Of a stretch of DNA of 33,351 nt, positions 7,290-16,585 are shown piece after piece. How positions within the stretch are numbered: the stretch's first letter is position 1; the number at the start of each line of letters is the position of its first letter. The translations under genes and the position numbers were made by a program. The stretch spans positions 1 through 33,351 of the forward strand of contig CAKPHY010000018.1 of the NCBI GenBank assembly GCA_934162285.1. Direction: 5' to 3'. Below the pieces are notes generated by a model. The model was not told where the DNA came from, did no database searches, and worked only from the letters and a program-made list of their open reading frames with translations. The DNA comes from an uncultured Bacilli bacterium. GTDB lineage: Bacteria > Bacillota_I > Bacilli_A > RF39 > UBA660.

Positions 7290-8804
7290 TTATAAACTTG
7301 GTAATACCCCAATACCCATTGGTATTCCAACAACATACCAAGTTATTATAATGACAATCCAGAAAATTGTAAATAGTATTGTTACTGGAGATAACATTTT
7401 ATATAATCTAAAAAATCCAAAGCTTCCTGTATCAGTATATTTATAAATTAAACCAAATAAGATAGCCGTATACGGGAAAAATATTGAAATACTTTTGCCA
7501 ATACCATCAGCTGCTGAAAAAATATATTGAGCAAAACTTGCCGTCATATTTGCACGCATAAACAAATGAACTGCAATTGGAGCTATAAATTGCCATTTTG
7601 ACAACGAATCTGGTATTAAAACAGACACCATTATTATTATAATAAAATAAAATACAATTAAACCCATACCAGTTATTTTTAAAGAACTTAACCAATTAAT
7701 AAAAACTGAAGATAAAAAGACATCTAAATTTGACCATTTAACTAAAGCAATTAATTGTGATAAGAAAAACATCAACACAAATACAATAGACATTCCTGCA
7801 AAAGATCTTGAAAAACCTCTTGTAAAATCGTCAAGATTTTTAAATTTTTTCGATTTAAATCCATAAATTAAACCTGCTATAGATAAAATAAATGTAAAAA
7901 TAAAAACATAAGATTCTTTAAATGGTGTTCCATCTGCTAATAATTTTTCTAAGTATGAATTGCCTTCTCCCAACAAACTTCCACTAAGTGGTAATCCAGG
8001 AATAACAGCATAAAGTACTAAAAATAACATAACAAAGATTGCGATTAAAGAATATTTTAATCCATTATTAGTCATTTCTAATTCTTCAATTTCTTCTTCA
8101 GCTTTCAACTTTGGTAGCTTAGGAATTAAATATTTTTGAATTATAAATACACCAATAATTATAAAAGCCACTAATGAAGAAATAACAATATAAATCATTG
8201 ATGAACTGCTAAATTTGTAACTTTGATCAACCGTTATTTTAGCAGCTAATTCCGTTGTTTTACCTAAGGCTTCATCTAAATACGTTGGTAAAATACCTGT
8301 AGCTTGTCCCATCGAAAGAGCAATAAACATTGTTATTACACCAACCAAAGGGTTTTTATTCATATTTTTATATATATAACCAGTTAAAGGTAAAAATATA
8401 GCATAACTATATTCACCTAAAAATCCCATTAAACATCCTATTATTAAAGTTATAACTATAATAAATGATAATTTAAATTTTTTACATTTTTTAAATAAAG
8501 CTCTAAATAAGCCACTATCATCGGCTAAACCCATACCTAATAAAGCTATAATAAAAACGTATAAAACATTAAAATTTTTAAAATTATCTAAAATAGAAGA
8601 AAATAGAAATTTGATTCCATCCCGGGAAACCAAATTATTAACAACAACGTTAGTAGTAGATAATTCATTATTTATTATTTCAGTTTTATTAGTAACAAAC
8701 CCTATTTTTGAAAAAACAAAACTAAGAACTATTACTAATATATTTAAAATTACAATAGTGAGTATTGGGCCAAGAGTTAGCTTTTTTGTTTTTTTTCTTG
8801 CCAT
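7290..8804 (-). CDS. AbgT-family transporter
   Basis: Integral membrane protein of 504 residues with about 12 hydrophobic segments, starting after a basic N-terminus (MARKKTKKLTLGPIL) and ending IPMGIGVLPSL. The C-terminal half (IPDSLSKWQFIAPIAVHLFM, then SAADGIGKSISIFFPY) matches the AbgT family, which includes the E. coli p-aminobenzoyl-glutamate importer and MtrF/YdaH-type efflux proteins for antifolates. The substrate here is unknown: folate catabolite uptake, sulfonamide-type efflux or dipeptide uptake are all possible. It sits 12 bases upstream of ychF and 8 bases past the DUF951 gene, apparently inside a conserved housekeeping operon. AGGAGG precedes the ATG. Confidence 0.85.
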   Translation of the reverse strand: MARKKTKKLTLGPILTIVILNILVIVLSFVFSKIGFVTNKTEIINNELSTTNVVVNNLVSRDGIKFLFSSILDNFKNFNVLYVFIIALLGMGLADDSGLFRALFKKCKKFKLSFIIVITLIIGCLMGFLGEYSYAIFLPLTGYIYKNMNKNPLVGVITMFIALSMGQATGILPTYLDEALGKTTELAAKITVDQSYKFSSSSMIYIVISSLVAFIIIGVFIIQKYLIPKLPKLKAEEEIEELEMTNNGLKYSLIAIFVMLFLVLYAVIPGLPLSGSLLGEGNSYLEKLLADGTPFKESYVFIFTFILSIAGLIYGFKSKKFKNLDDFTRGFSRSFAGMSIVFVLMFFLSQLIALVKWSNLDVFLSSVFINWLSSLKITGMGLIVFYFIIIIMVSVLIPDSLSKWQFIAPIAVHLFMRANMTASFAQYIFSAADGIGKSISIFFPYTAILFGLIYKYTDTGSFGFFRLYKMLSPVTILFTIFWIVIIITWYVVGIPMGIGVLPSL

Positions 8805-8812
8805 ATATCCTC

Positions 8813-8998
8813 CTAATATTTAATTACTTTTTTCAACTTTTTATTGAATTCTACTCTAGGAATCATAATCATGCGATTACATTTCAAACATTTTATTTTT
8901 ATATCTGCACCAACACGCACAATTTCCCACTCGTTAGTACCACAAGGGTGAGGTTTTTTCATTATAACAATTGAATTCAATTGATAATCTTTATCCAT
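8813..8998 (-). CDS. DUF951 family small protein (YyzM-like)
   Basis: A 61-residue protein with KKPHPCGTNEWEIVRVGADIKIKC and KCNRMIMIPR, the hallmark of DUF951, found next to spo0J/parB in many Firmicutes. Its function is unknown. Two Cys clusters (C19, then CLKC) suggest a small zinc ribbon. Its ATG directly follows the parB stop codon, so translation is probably coupled. It could bind nucleic acid, but nothing here shows that. Confidence 0.9.
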   Translation of the reverse strand: MDKDYQLNSIVIMKKPHPCGTNEWEIVRVGADIKIKCLKCNRMIMIPRVEFNKKLKKVIKY

Positions 8999-9880
8999 TT
9001 AATCACCTTTAACATCCAAAACAGCTAATATTCTATTTAAATCTGCCGTATTTGTAAAGCTAATTATTACTTTATGATCTTTTACTCTTACTTTAGTATC
9101 CAATTTTGCACGCATAATATCTTCAACATATTTAAAATCATTATTCTTTTCATCATGACGTTTAATTTTATTAACACGAGTAAAAGTAGGAGCTTCAAGT
9201 AATTCTTCAGTGGCACGTACAGTCAAATTATCTTCGACTATCTTGGTTGCGATTTCACGAATTTTCTCAGAATCCTCAAGTTTACTCAAAACACGAGCAT
9301 GTCCCATTGTTAACTCATGATTTAAAATCATTCTTTGAACATTTTCAGGTAAGCGAAGTAAGCCTAATATATTAGTAACATGGCTACGACTCTTTCCAAC
9401 TTTCAAAGCTAATTCTTCCTGAGTTAATTTTAATGATGTAAGCATTTTTTGATAAGCAATAGCTTCCTCAATAACGCTCAAATTTTCACGTTGTAAGTTT
9501 TCAAGCAAAGCTATTTCCATCATTTGTTCGTCAGTAAAATCACGAATGATTGCTGGAATTGTAGTCTTACCTGCTAATTTGCTTGCTCGATAACGACGTT
9601 CACCAGCGATTATTTCATAACCTTTAATACTTTTTTTAACAATAATTGGTTGAAAAACACCATGTTCTTTTATAGAAGCTGCTAATTCATTTAGAGAATC
9701 TTCATCAAAAACGCGACGAGGTTGATATGGATTTGCTCTCAATTCCTCAATATTTAACTCAACAATCTCTTCTTTATTTACTGATTCATATATCTTTTGT
9801 TCATAGTTATCAATATCTAAATTTTCTGTATTAAATAATTGTTCTAACCCACGACCTAAAGCTCTTTTCTTAGTTTCCAT
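8999..9880 (-). CDS. parB: Chromosome partitioning protein ParB (Spo0J)
   Basis: CTP-dependent DNA clamp that loads at parS and spreads, organising the origin and recruiting SMC. The 293-residue protein has an N-terminal ParA-stimulating motif RALGRGLEQLF (6-16), CTP-binding motifs HGVFQPIIV (73-81) and GERRYRAS (93-100), ENLQRENL, and a helix-turn-helix (about 151-175, GKSRSHVTN). Residues that set parS versus Noc-site choice in Caulobacter ParB (173, 179, 184, 201) are here R165, I171, R176 and G193. R and G are parS-type; Noc has Q, K, K, R. The start overlaps parA by 11 bases. Seven parS sites lie 22 kb away after gyrA. Confidence 0.97.
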   Translation of the reverse strand: METKKRALGRGLEQLFNTENLDIDNYEQKIYESVNKEEIVELNIEELRANPYQPRRVFDEDSLNELAASIKEHGVFQPIIVKKSIKGYEIIAGERRYRASKLAGKTTIPAIIRDFTDEQMMEIALLENLQRENLSVIEEAIAYQKMLTSLKLTQEELALKVGKSRSHVTNILGLLRLPENVQRMILNHELTMGHARVLSKLEDSEKIREIATKIVEDNLTVRATEELLEAPTFTRVNKIKRHDEKNNDFKYVEDIMRAKLDTKVRVKDHKVIISFTNTADLNRILAVLDVKGD

Positions 9881-10655
9881 TTCTCTCCATCACTTCCTTA
9901 GCTAAATTTAAATATGCTTCTGTCCCTCTACTTTGAGGATCATAAGCAATTATTGGCTTACCATAACTAGGTGCTTCTGATAATCTTACTAACCTTGGAA
10001 TTATTGTATCATAAACTTTTTCTTTAAAATATCCTTTAATATCTTCAACAACTTCTAATCCCAAATTTGTTCTATTATCTAGCATAGTAAGTAATACTCC
10101 TTCTATTTCTAATGAAGGATTCAAACTTCTCTGAGCCATCATAATACTATTTAACAATTGCATAATTCCTTCTAAAGCAAAAAACTCACATTGAACAGGA
10201 ATTATAACAGAATTAGCAGCAGCTAAAGCATTCTTTGTTAAAAAGCCTAATGAAGGTGGACAATCAATTATAATAAAATCATATTGTTCTACAATTAAGC
10301 TCAAATGCTTTTTTAATTGTTCGCCAGGTTTAAAATTAGGATCTTGATGCTTTTTTTCCATTAATTCTATATCTATTCCCGCCAAATTAATTGTTGCTGG
10401 AATAATTGACAAATTTCTAAATTTAGTTTTTATAACAACTTCTTCAATCGTAACACGATCCATCAATAAATCATAAATACTAGCCTTGACATCTGCTTTA
10501 TTTATTCCTAATCCTGTAGTTGCATTACCTTGAGGATCTAAATCTATAAGTAAAACTCGACGCTTCAAAAAGCCTAAAGAGGCCGCTAAATTTATACTGG
10601 AAGTTGTTTTTCCAACTCCACCTTTTTGATTAACAAGTGCAATAACTTTTCCCAT
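9870..10655 (-). CDS. parA: Chromosome partitioning ATPase ParA (Soj)
   Basis: MinD/ParA-type ATPase that dimerises on nucleoid DNA and works with ParB in origin segregation; Soj also controls DnaA. It has 261 residues. Deviant Walker A KGGVGKTTS (11-19), Walker A' LLIDLDPQGNATTG, Walker B FIIIDCPPSLGFL and late motif PVQCEFFALEG are all intact. Gene order parA-parB with an 11-base overlap indicates one operon. A candidate promoter with an extended -10 and a 7-bp inverted repeat lie upstream. Confidence 0.97.
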   Translation of the reverse strand: MGKVIALVNQKGGVGKTTSSINLAASLGFLKRRVLLIDLDPQGNATTGLGINKADVKASIYDLLMDRVTIEEVVIKTKFRNLSIIPATINLAGIDIELMEKKHQDPNFKPGEQLKKHLSLIVEQYDFIIIDCPPSLGFLTKNALAAANSVIIPVQCEFFALEGIMQLLNSIMMAQRSLNPSLEIEGVLLTMLDNRTNLGLEVVEDIKGYFKEKVYDTIIPRLVRLSEAPSYGKPIIAYDPQSRGTEAYLNLAKEVMERNGN

Positions 10656-10695
10656 AACAAACTCACCATTTTTTTCTAATATATATTCAATATAT

Positions 10696-10704
10696 ATGAT
10701 AACA
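10696..10704 (-). promoter_or_regulatory. Candidate parAB promoter (extended -10)
   Basis: Minus-strand TGTTATCAT about 40 bases before the parA ATG; the -35 region is AT-rich without a clear match. A 7-bp inverted repeat AAGTAAA/TTTACTT (10711-10731) overlaps the expected -35 position and could be an operator. Confidence 0.45.
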
Positions 10705-10730
10705 TAAAATAAGTAAAAAATCTATTTACT

Positions 10731-10760
10731 TAAAAAACAATATTAAGAAAACTTAATATT
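10731..10760 (-). terminator. Terminator after the pilin-like gene
   Basis: Nine-bp stem AATATTAAG/CTTAATATT with a 4-base loop, followed on the minus strand by G and six T. It overlaps the stop codon of the pilin-like gene and separates it from parA. Confidence 0.8.
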
Positions 10761-11229
10761 ATTTATTCAATTCATTAATATAATCGTGACAACTAGCAAT
10801 ATCGCTTTGACTTCTTCGATATAAATTGGGTTCTTCCTTAGAAAACTTTTCTAAATCATCTTTTACTTCAAACAAGTAATTTTTACCATATTTTTCGATT
10901 TTAATTAAAGTATCATCTGCAAAAGGTTTATCTGTAGCAGGATTTTTAAACTCACCATTAGCTGGAGCAATATACTTTGTTACAAGTAATAATTTCAATG
11001 TTATAAAACAAACATCGCCGTTATTATTTAAATTACACCAAGTTGGTAAACCATCAGTTTTAACAAAATTTTCAGTTGCAGATTTCATTTCGTTAATTTG
11101 TGTTTGATAAGCTTTTTCGCTTCCCCTTTTTATAACACCATCAACAGTAAATATTCCAATTAAACTAACAGCTGATAAAATTACAATAACAGTCAACAAT
11201 TCAACAAGAGTAAACCCCTCATTTTTCAT
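10759..11229 (-). CDS. Type IV pilin-like (pseudopilin) protein
   Basis: A 156-residue protein with a class III signal: MKNEG|FTLVELLTVIVIL, cleaved by prepilin peptidase after G5, with E at mature position 5 and a hydrophobic helix to about residue 28. The soluble domain is short, with three Cys (in LPTWCNLNNNGDVC and IASCHDY) that could form a disulfide. This is the build of ComG-type competence pseudopilins or minor type IV pilins. No assembly ATPase, inner-membrane protein or prepilin peptidase is nearby, so those must be elsewhere if it is used. It has its own terminator and a possible extended -10 promoter, and sits between ftsH and parA. Confidence 0.85.
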   Translation of the reverse strand: MKNEGFTLVELLTVIVILSAVSLIGIFTVDGVIKRGSEKAYQTQINEMKSATENFVKTDGLPTWCNLNNNGDVCFITLKLLLVTKYIAPANGEFKNPATDKPFADDTLIKIEKYGKNYLFEVKDDLEKFSKEEPNLYRRSQSDIASCHDYINELNK

Positions 11230-11244
11230 AGTATCACCTTAAAA

Positions 11245-11253
11245 ATTATATCA
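11245..11253 (-). promoter_or_regulatory. Possible promoter of the pilin-like gene
   Basis: Minus-strand TGATATAAT, an extended -10, only 15 bases before the ATG. It would give a very short leader just containing AAGGTGAT, which is why confidence is low. Confidence 0.35.
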
Positions 11254-11275
11254 TAATATCACAAAAAAAGAAAGA

Positions 11276-13174
11276 TTACTTTTCTTTTGCTTTTTTGTCA
11301 TCTTTCTTTTCTTCAGTTTTTTCTTCGTCTTCTTCAGTATCATCTGGCATTTTTCCATTAGCAACCAAATAATCGATTTGTTCTTTTGTAATTGTTTCAT
11401 GCTCTAATAAAGCATTAGCAATTAAATCTAAAAGTTCTCGGTTTTCTTTAATTATTTTAGTAGCTTCTTTATATTGATTATCAATTATTTTACGAATTTC
11501 TGTATCAATTTCAAATGCTACCTGACTTGAGAAATTACGAGACTTATTATAATCTCTTCCTAAGAAAATACTTTGATCAGGTTGTTCAAATTGAACTGGA
11601 CCTAAATCACTCATACCATATTCTGTTACCATGGCACGAGCAATTTTTGTGGCTTGTTCAAAATCATTTTGAGCTCCAGTAGTTACTTCATGAAATTCAA
11701 CCTCTTCAGCAACACGACCACCTAATAATCCAGATATTTGTTCTAATAATTCACGCTTAGTTGCTGTATATCTTTCCTCTTTAGGTAACATCAAATTATA
11801 ACCACCGGCTGAACCACGAGGTATAATTGTAATTTTTTGAACATCTGAAGCACCTTCTAATTTTATTCCGACAACAGCATGACCAGCTTCGTGATAAGCA
11901 ACCAAACGTTTTTCTTGTTCAGTATACTTTTTCGATTTTTTAGCAGGACCCATTAATACACGATCATGAGCTTCATCAATTTCAGCCATTGTTATTGCAG
12001 GTTTATCACGACGAACTGTCAATAAAGCTGCTTCATTTAATAAGTTTTCTAAATCAGCACCTGAAAAACCAACTGTTCTTTTAGCTATATTAGCCAAATT
12101 AACATTTTTAGCAAAAGTTTTACCTTTAGCATGAACTTTTAATATTTCTTCACGACCTTTTACATCAGGTAAATTAACAGTAATTTGACGATCAAAACGA
12201 CCAGGTCTTAATAATGCTGGATCTAATACATCAGGTCTATTAGTTGCAGCAATGATAATAATACCTTCATTAGCACCAAAACCATCCATCTCAGTTAATA
12301 ATTGATTCAATGTTTGCTCTCTTTCATCATGTCCACCGCCTAAACCGGCACCACGTTGACGACCAACAGCATCAATTTCATCAATAAAAATTAAACATGG
12401 AGCATTATTTTTAGCTTGCTTAAACATGTCACGAACACGAGAAGCACCAACACCTACAAACAATTCTACAAAATCAGAACCACTTATAAAGTAGAATGGA
12501 ACATTAGCTTCACCAGCAACGGCACGTGCAAGTAATGTTTTACCAGTTCCCGGAGGACCTACTAATAATACACCTTTAGGAATTCTTGCTCCCATTTTTT
12601 GAAACTTTTTAGGATTTTTTAAAAAGTCTATTAATTCTTGAACTTCTTCTTTTTCTTCATCTAAACCAGCAACTTGATCAAAAGTAACTTTCTTAGAATC
12701 TTCACTTAAACGAGCACGGCTACGACCAAAATCCATTGACTTATTAGCAGAACCCATTTGTTTTGTTAATACATAGAAAGCTCCTCCAACCAATATAACC
12801 ATTGGAAGCATACTTAATATATATACTAAAATTCCTGAATTAGGATCAGCGATTGTTGTTGTTTTGATATTTAATTCATCAACTTTATTCAAAATACTAG
12901 AAATAGTTGTATCTGATAAAGGAATCTTAACAACAAAAATTTCACCATTCTTATAATCTTTCAATTTTCCTTTTATTTCATAAAGCATCGCGTCACTATT
13001 TGGAGTTATCTGAATTTCAGTAACTTCACTAGCTTCTAAATGTTTTTTAAATTCGTCATATGTAAAAACATTTCTCTTACCTGTTGAATTGTCTAAAAAA
13101 TATAAAACACCAATTATAAACAAAGCTAAAAACAAGTAAGGTAATAAATTTTTTTGTTTCTTTTCTCTTTTCAT
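11276..13174 (-). CDS. ftsH: ATP-dependent zinc metalloprotease FtsH
   Basis: Membrane-anchored AAA+ protease that degrades misfolded membrane proteins and regulators. It has 632 residues. Two membrane segments (about 11-27 and 114-136) flank the extracytoplasmic domain. The AAA module has Walker A GPPGTGKT (206-213), Walker B CLIFIDEIDAVG (260-271) and second region of homology TNRPDVLDPALLRPGRFDRQ. The zinc site HEAGH is at 428-432. A Lys/Glu-rich tail ends the protein. AGGAGG precedes the ATG. It follows tilS as in Bacillus, where hpt lies between them; hpt is absent here. Confidence 0.98.
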   Translation of the reverse strand: MKREKKQKNLLPYLFLALFIIGVLYFLDNSTGKRNVFTYDEFKKHLEASEVTEIQITPNSDAMLYEIKGKLKDYKNGEIFVVKIPLSDTTISSILNKVDELNIKTTTIADPNSGILVYILSMLPMVILVGGAFYVLTKQMGSANKSMDFGRSRARLSEDSKKVTFDQVAGLDEEKEEVQELIDFLKNPKKFQKMGARIPKGVLLVGPPGTGKTLLARAVAGEANVPFYFISGSDFVELFVGVGASRVRDMFKQAKNNAPCLIFIDEIDAVGRQRGAGLGGGHDEREQTLNQLLTEMDGFGANEGIIIIAATNRPDVLDPALLRPGRFDRQITVNLPDVKGREEILKVHAKGKTFAKNVNLANIAKRTVGFSGADLENLLNEAALLTVRRDKPAITMAEIDEAHDRVLMGPAKKSKKYTEQEKRLVAYHEAGHAVVGIKLEGASDVQKITIIPRGSAGGYNLMLPKEERYTATKRELLEQISGLLGGRVAEEVEFHEVTTGAQNDFEQATKIARAMVTEYGMSDLGPVQFEQPDQSIFLGRDYNKSRNFSSQVAFEIDTEIRKIIDNQYKEATKIIKENRELLDLIANALLEHETITKEQIDYLVANGKMPDDTEEDEEKTEEKKDDKKAKEK

Positions 13175-13186
13175 GTTTTCCTCCTT

Positions 13187-14503
13187 TTAATAGTACTTTA
13201 GTATTATATCACACTTTTCATCTTTTTGTTTATTATATTTAGATTTTTTCAAACCCGGAATCCATAAAATAACATCATGACTATCCACTAGAATTGGCCA
13301 TTGATCTCTTTTTTCTAATGGAATCTTTGCTTCAATAAAAATTTCTTTTAACTTTTTACTACCATTAGTACCTTTTAGTTCAATTTTATCGCCAACATGG
13401 CGATTTCTAAAATATAAAGGTAAAGTAATATCTTGAATATCTAATCTACATATATTATTGCCATCTTCTAAAGTATTATCTATTTCTTTAATAATATTTC
13501 CATTAATTTCTACTTCTTCATCAAATAACAACATAAAATTATTCTTTTCATTTTCTAAAGTAGTAAAAATAAGTTTATCATATCTCTTAATTACGCGCAT
13601 TTTTTTCGGTAAAGTTAACTCCATATTAGGTTTATAACTATTAATACAATTTAAAATCATATTTATATGTTTATCATTTAAGTATTTAATATCATCAACA
13701 TATTCTTCTTTTAATATTTTAGCAATAATCATTTTTTGTAAATAAGGTTTTTCATAACTAAATTTAATTAAGTTTAAACAATTATCAACATACATTTCCT
13801 TATATTTAGTTAAAACTAAATCATCAATAAAATCACAAGCCTCATTTAATTTCTCACTAAAATTTAAAAAATTAGAACAAACATGAGGGTTTTCCTTTTT
13901 CATTTCTTTTAAAATATGATGACGATAACGATTTCTCGTATAATGATCTTCATTATTAGACTCATCAATAGCGTAAGGAATTTCATTAGTTATAACATAA
14001 TTTAAAAGTTCATCTTTAGTCATATAAATTAATGGTCTAACTAAAGTATACCAATCATTATCAGTTATTACACTAAAGCCAGCATAACCTTTCAATATAG
14101 AACCTCTAGAAATTCTCATTAAAATAGTCTCTGATAAATCATCAATATGATGCGCGGTCATTAAAATATTAGCATTATACTTTTTCAATATTTCAGCAAA
14201 AAAATCATAACGCATTTTTCTAGCAACCTCTTGAAAATTACCAGCTTCATAATGTTCAAATTTTTTATATTCAAAAATAACACCATTTTTTAAGCAATAA
14301 TCTTCAACCATTTGAGCTTCAGAAGCACTGGCTTCACGTTTATTGTGGTTAATATGAGCACAAATTAAAGTTAAATTTTTACTATCTTTAAACTTAATTA
14401 AAATATCTAATAATGCCATTGAATCTGGACCGCCAGAAACTGCAACAACAATTTTATTTCCACTTTTTAAATAATTATTCAAAAAATCTAAAGTATTTTT
14501 CAT
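13187..14503 (-). CDS. tilS: tRNA(Ile)-lysidine synthase TilS
   Basis: Attaches lysine to C34 of the CAU-anticodon isoleucine tRNA, converting it to read AUA. The 438-residue protein has the N-type ATP pyrophosphatase P-loop VSGGPDS (22-28), ICAHINHNKRE and MTAHHIDDLSETILMRISRGS. The C-terminal TilS_C domain carries RNRHVGDKIELKGTNGSKKL. The ATG lies 1 base past the ung stop, with a weak GAGTGG site, so coupling with ung is likely. Essential in an AUA-rich genome like this. Confidence 0.96.
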   Translation of the reverse strand: MKNTLDFLNNYLKSGNKIVVAVSGGPDSMALLDILIKFKDSKNLTLICAHINHNKREASASEAQMVEDYCLKNGVIFEYKKFEHYEAGNFQEVARKMRYDFFAEILKKYNANILMTAHHIDDLSETILMRISRGSILKGYAGFSVITDNDWYTLVRPLIYMTKDELLNYVITNEIPYAIDESNNEDHYTRNRYRHHILKEMKKENPHVCSNFLNFSEKLNEACDFIDDLVLTKYKEMYVDNCLNLIKFSYEKPYLQKMIIAKILKEEYVDDIKYLNDKHINMILNCINSYKPNMELTLPKKMRVIKRYDKLIFTTLENEKNNFMLLFDEEVEINGNIIKEIDNTLEDGNNICRLDIQDITLPLYFRNRHVGDKIELKGTNGSKKLKEIFIEAKIPLEKRDQWPILVDSHDVILWIPGLKKSKYNKQKDEKCDIILKYY

Positions 14504-14504
14504 T

Positions 14505-15158
14505 TTACCACTCTATTTCTTTTTCATTATTATCACGTAAAATTTTATTTATTCGCGAAAAAGGTTTAGAACCAAAAAAACCACGGCTTGCTGACAAAGG
14601 TGAAGGATGAGCACTTTCAATAATATAATGTTTGTTTTGATCAATCAAAGCTTTTTTAGAACGAGCAGCATTACCCCACAAAACAAATATTACAGGAGAA
14701 TTTCTTTCATTTAAACGTTCAATTATAGTATCAGTAAAAATTTCCCAACCTTTGTTACTATGAGAAAAAGCTTTATCTTTTTCAACAGTTAAAACACTAT
14801 TCAAAAGCAAAACACCTTGTAAAGCCCAATCAGTTAAATTATTATTTTCTCTTTTAATTGCTAAATCACTATATAATTCCTTAAAAATATTATCTAATGA
14901 TGGTGGTCTTCTAACCCCTTCTAAAACAGAAAATGATAAACCATGAGCTTCATTAACACCATGATACGGATCTTGACCTAAAATTACAACCTTTACTTTA
15001 TCATAATCTGTAAGTCTTAACGCTTTAAAAATATTATTGTAAGCTGGATAAATTGTTTTATTTTTATACTCATTTTTTACAAAAATGCCTAATTTCTTAA
15101 AATAATCTTTTTCTAATTCATCTTTTAAAACCAAATCCCATTTTTCATTAAAAATCAT
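14505..15158 (-). CDS. ung: Uracil-DNA glycosylase (family 1)
   Basis: Excises uracil from DNA to start base-excision repair. The 217-residue protein has the catalytic water-activating loop GQDPYHG (61-67), the LLLNSVLTVE strand, FVLWGNAA, and the Leu-intercalation loop HPSPLSASRGFFGSKPFS near the C-terminus. The AGAAGTGAT site precedes the ATG. Head-to-tail with tilS downstream and the AGCS transporter upstream. Confidence 0.98.
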   Translation of the reverse strand: MIFNEKWDLVLKDELEKDYFKKLGIFVKNEYKNKTIYPAYNNIFKALRLTDYDKVKVVILGQDPYHGVNEAHGLSFSVLEGVRRPPSLDNIFKELYSDLAIKRENNNLTDWALQGVLLLNSVLTVEKDKAFSHSNKGWEIFTDTIIERLNERNSPVIFVLWGNAARSKKALIDQNKHYIIESAHPSPLSASRGFFGSKPFSRINKILRDNNEKEIEW

Positions 15159-15196
15159 AAAATCACTTCTTACTTAAATATATATTTTATCATAAA

Positions 15197-16501
15197 TTAC
15201 ATTTTATAGTTATCATTTTCACGTTTTATTTCATTTCTTAGCTTAAGTAATGCATATATATTAATAATAACTAAACAAGCACACAATAAATCAACTATTC
15301 CCCACAATAAAGAAGAAGACGTTAAACAACCAAGAAAAATAACACCAATAATTCCCAATTTTAATAAAAATGTATCTATTTTATTAGTGTTTTTCTTAAT
15401 ACTTTTTAAACATGATTCACTATAATAATAACCAGTTAAAATTGTTGAAAAAGCAAATAAAATAATTGATATAAAGACAATAAAATTACCAACATCACCT
15501 AAATGATATTTAAATGCATATTGAGTTATTTCAATACCATTTATATCAAGCAACTTTAAAGTATTATAGTCACTCGTTAAAATTATTATAGCTGTCGCTG
15601 TACATATTAACATAGTTGTAATATAGACACCAAGCATTTGCACATAACCTTGTTCAGCTGCATTATTAGTTTCAACAGTTGATGAAGCAATTGCTCCCGT
15701 CCCCATACCAGCTTCGTTAGAAAAAATTCCTCTTTGAATACCAACTAGAAAAGTTCCTAAAAAGCCACCAGCTAAAGCTTTAGAATTAAAAGCACTTTGA
15801 ACAATAGTTAACAAAATACTAGGAATTGCTTTAAAATTCATTACTAAAATTAATAAACCAGTCAAAATATACAATAAAATCATAGCAGGAACTAACTTAT
15901 CAGTCACTTTTGATATTTTTCTAATACCACCAAAAATAATAAAGAAAATGATAAAAGATAACAACATCGCTATTGTTAAACTATTTATATTAAATAACTC
16001 TGTAGAAGATTTAGCAATAGTATTAGCTTGAATTGATAAGAAACCACCAATATAACAAATTAAAATTAAAATAGCATAAATAAAAGCAAGCTTAGGTTTT
16101 TTTAGACCTTTTTTAATATAATAACTTGGTCCACCCCTATATATATTACCCTCATCTTTTTCTTTATATTTTATTCCTAAAACTGTTTCACCAAAACAAT
16201 TAGTTGCTGAAGCTAGTGCTGAAATCCACATCCAAAAAATAGCTCCAACTCCACCTGTATAAATAGCTAAAGCAACACCTGAAATCGAACCAACGCCAAC
16301 TCTTCCAGCTAAAACCATCATTAAAGCTTGTTTGGGAGTAATGGCATTCTTTTTTGAATGTTTTCTATTTAAAGAATAAAACATTCTAAAAAAATTAAAC
16401 TGAACAAAATGTAACTTGAATGTGAAATAAATCCCCGAGCCAAAAATCATAAGTGCTGCTATAATCCAAAAAACATTACTTAAATTTGAAACAAGATCCA
16501 T
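15197..16501 (-). CDS. Sodium:alanine/glycine symporter (AGCS family)
   Basis: Membrane protein of 434 residues with about 10-11 hydrophobic segments, predicted to import small neutral amino acids with Na+. The family core MMVLAGRVGVGSISGVALAI (residues 61-80), then FWMWISALASATNCFGE, NIYRGGPSYYIKKGL and GIFSNEAGMGTGAIASS are clear. It belongs to the subfamily with GS in place of the GN of the AlsT/DagA type, so the exact substrate is uncertain. AGAGGTG precedes the ATG. Placed between rsmA (after a terminator) and ung, it appears to have been inserted among housekeeping genes. Confidence 0.92.
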   Translation of the reverse strand: MDLVSNLSNVFWIIAALMIFGSGIYFTFKLHFVQFNFFRMFYSLNRKHSKKNAITPKQALMMVLAGRVGVGSISGVALAIYTGGVGAIFWMWISALASATNCFGETVLGIKYKEKDEGNIYRGGPSYYIKKGLKKPKLAFIYAILILICYIGGFLSIQANTIAKSSTELFNINSLTIAMLLSFIIFFIIFGGIRKISKVTDKLVPAMILLYILTGLLILVMNFKAIPSILLTIVQSAFNSKALAGGFLGTFLVGIQRGIFSNEAGMGTGAIASSTVETNNAAEQGYVQMLGVYITTMLICTATAIIILTSDYNTLKLLDINGIEITQYAFKYHLGDVGNFIVFISIILFAFSTILTGYYYSESCLKSIKKNTNKIDTFLLKLGIIGVIFLGCLTSSSLLWGIVDLLCACLVIINIYALLKLRNEIKRENDNYKM

Positions 16502-16561
16502 TTTTCACCTCTATTATAATATCTATTCTAATTCTAACATAGTTATTAATAATTAACAATT

Positions 16562-16585
16562 AAAAAAGAATGAAAAAATCATTCT
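16562..16585 (-). terminator. Terminator overlapping the rsmA stop
   Basis: Seven-bp stem AGAATGA/TCATTCT with an all-T loop on the minus strand, followed by six T. The rsmA TGA lies in the stem. Confidence 0.75.

Noticed and set aside
8616..8631. TCCATCCCGGGAAACC, a possible isolated Noc-type site inside the AbgT gene
   Set aside because: Only the centre and the AAA half match; the left arm and outer bases do not, so it is probably coding sequence.
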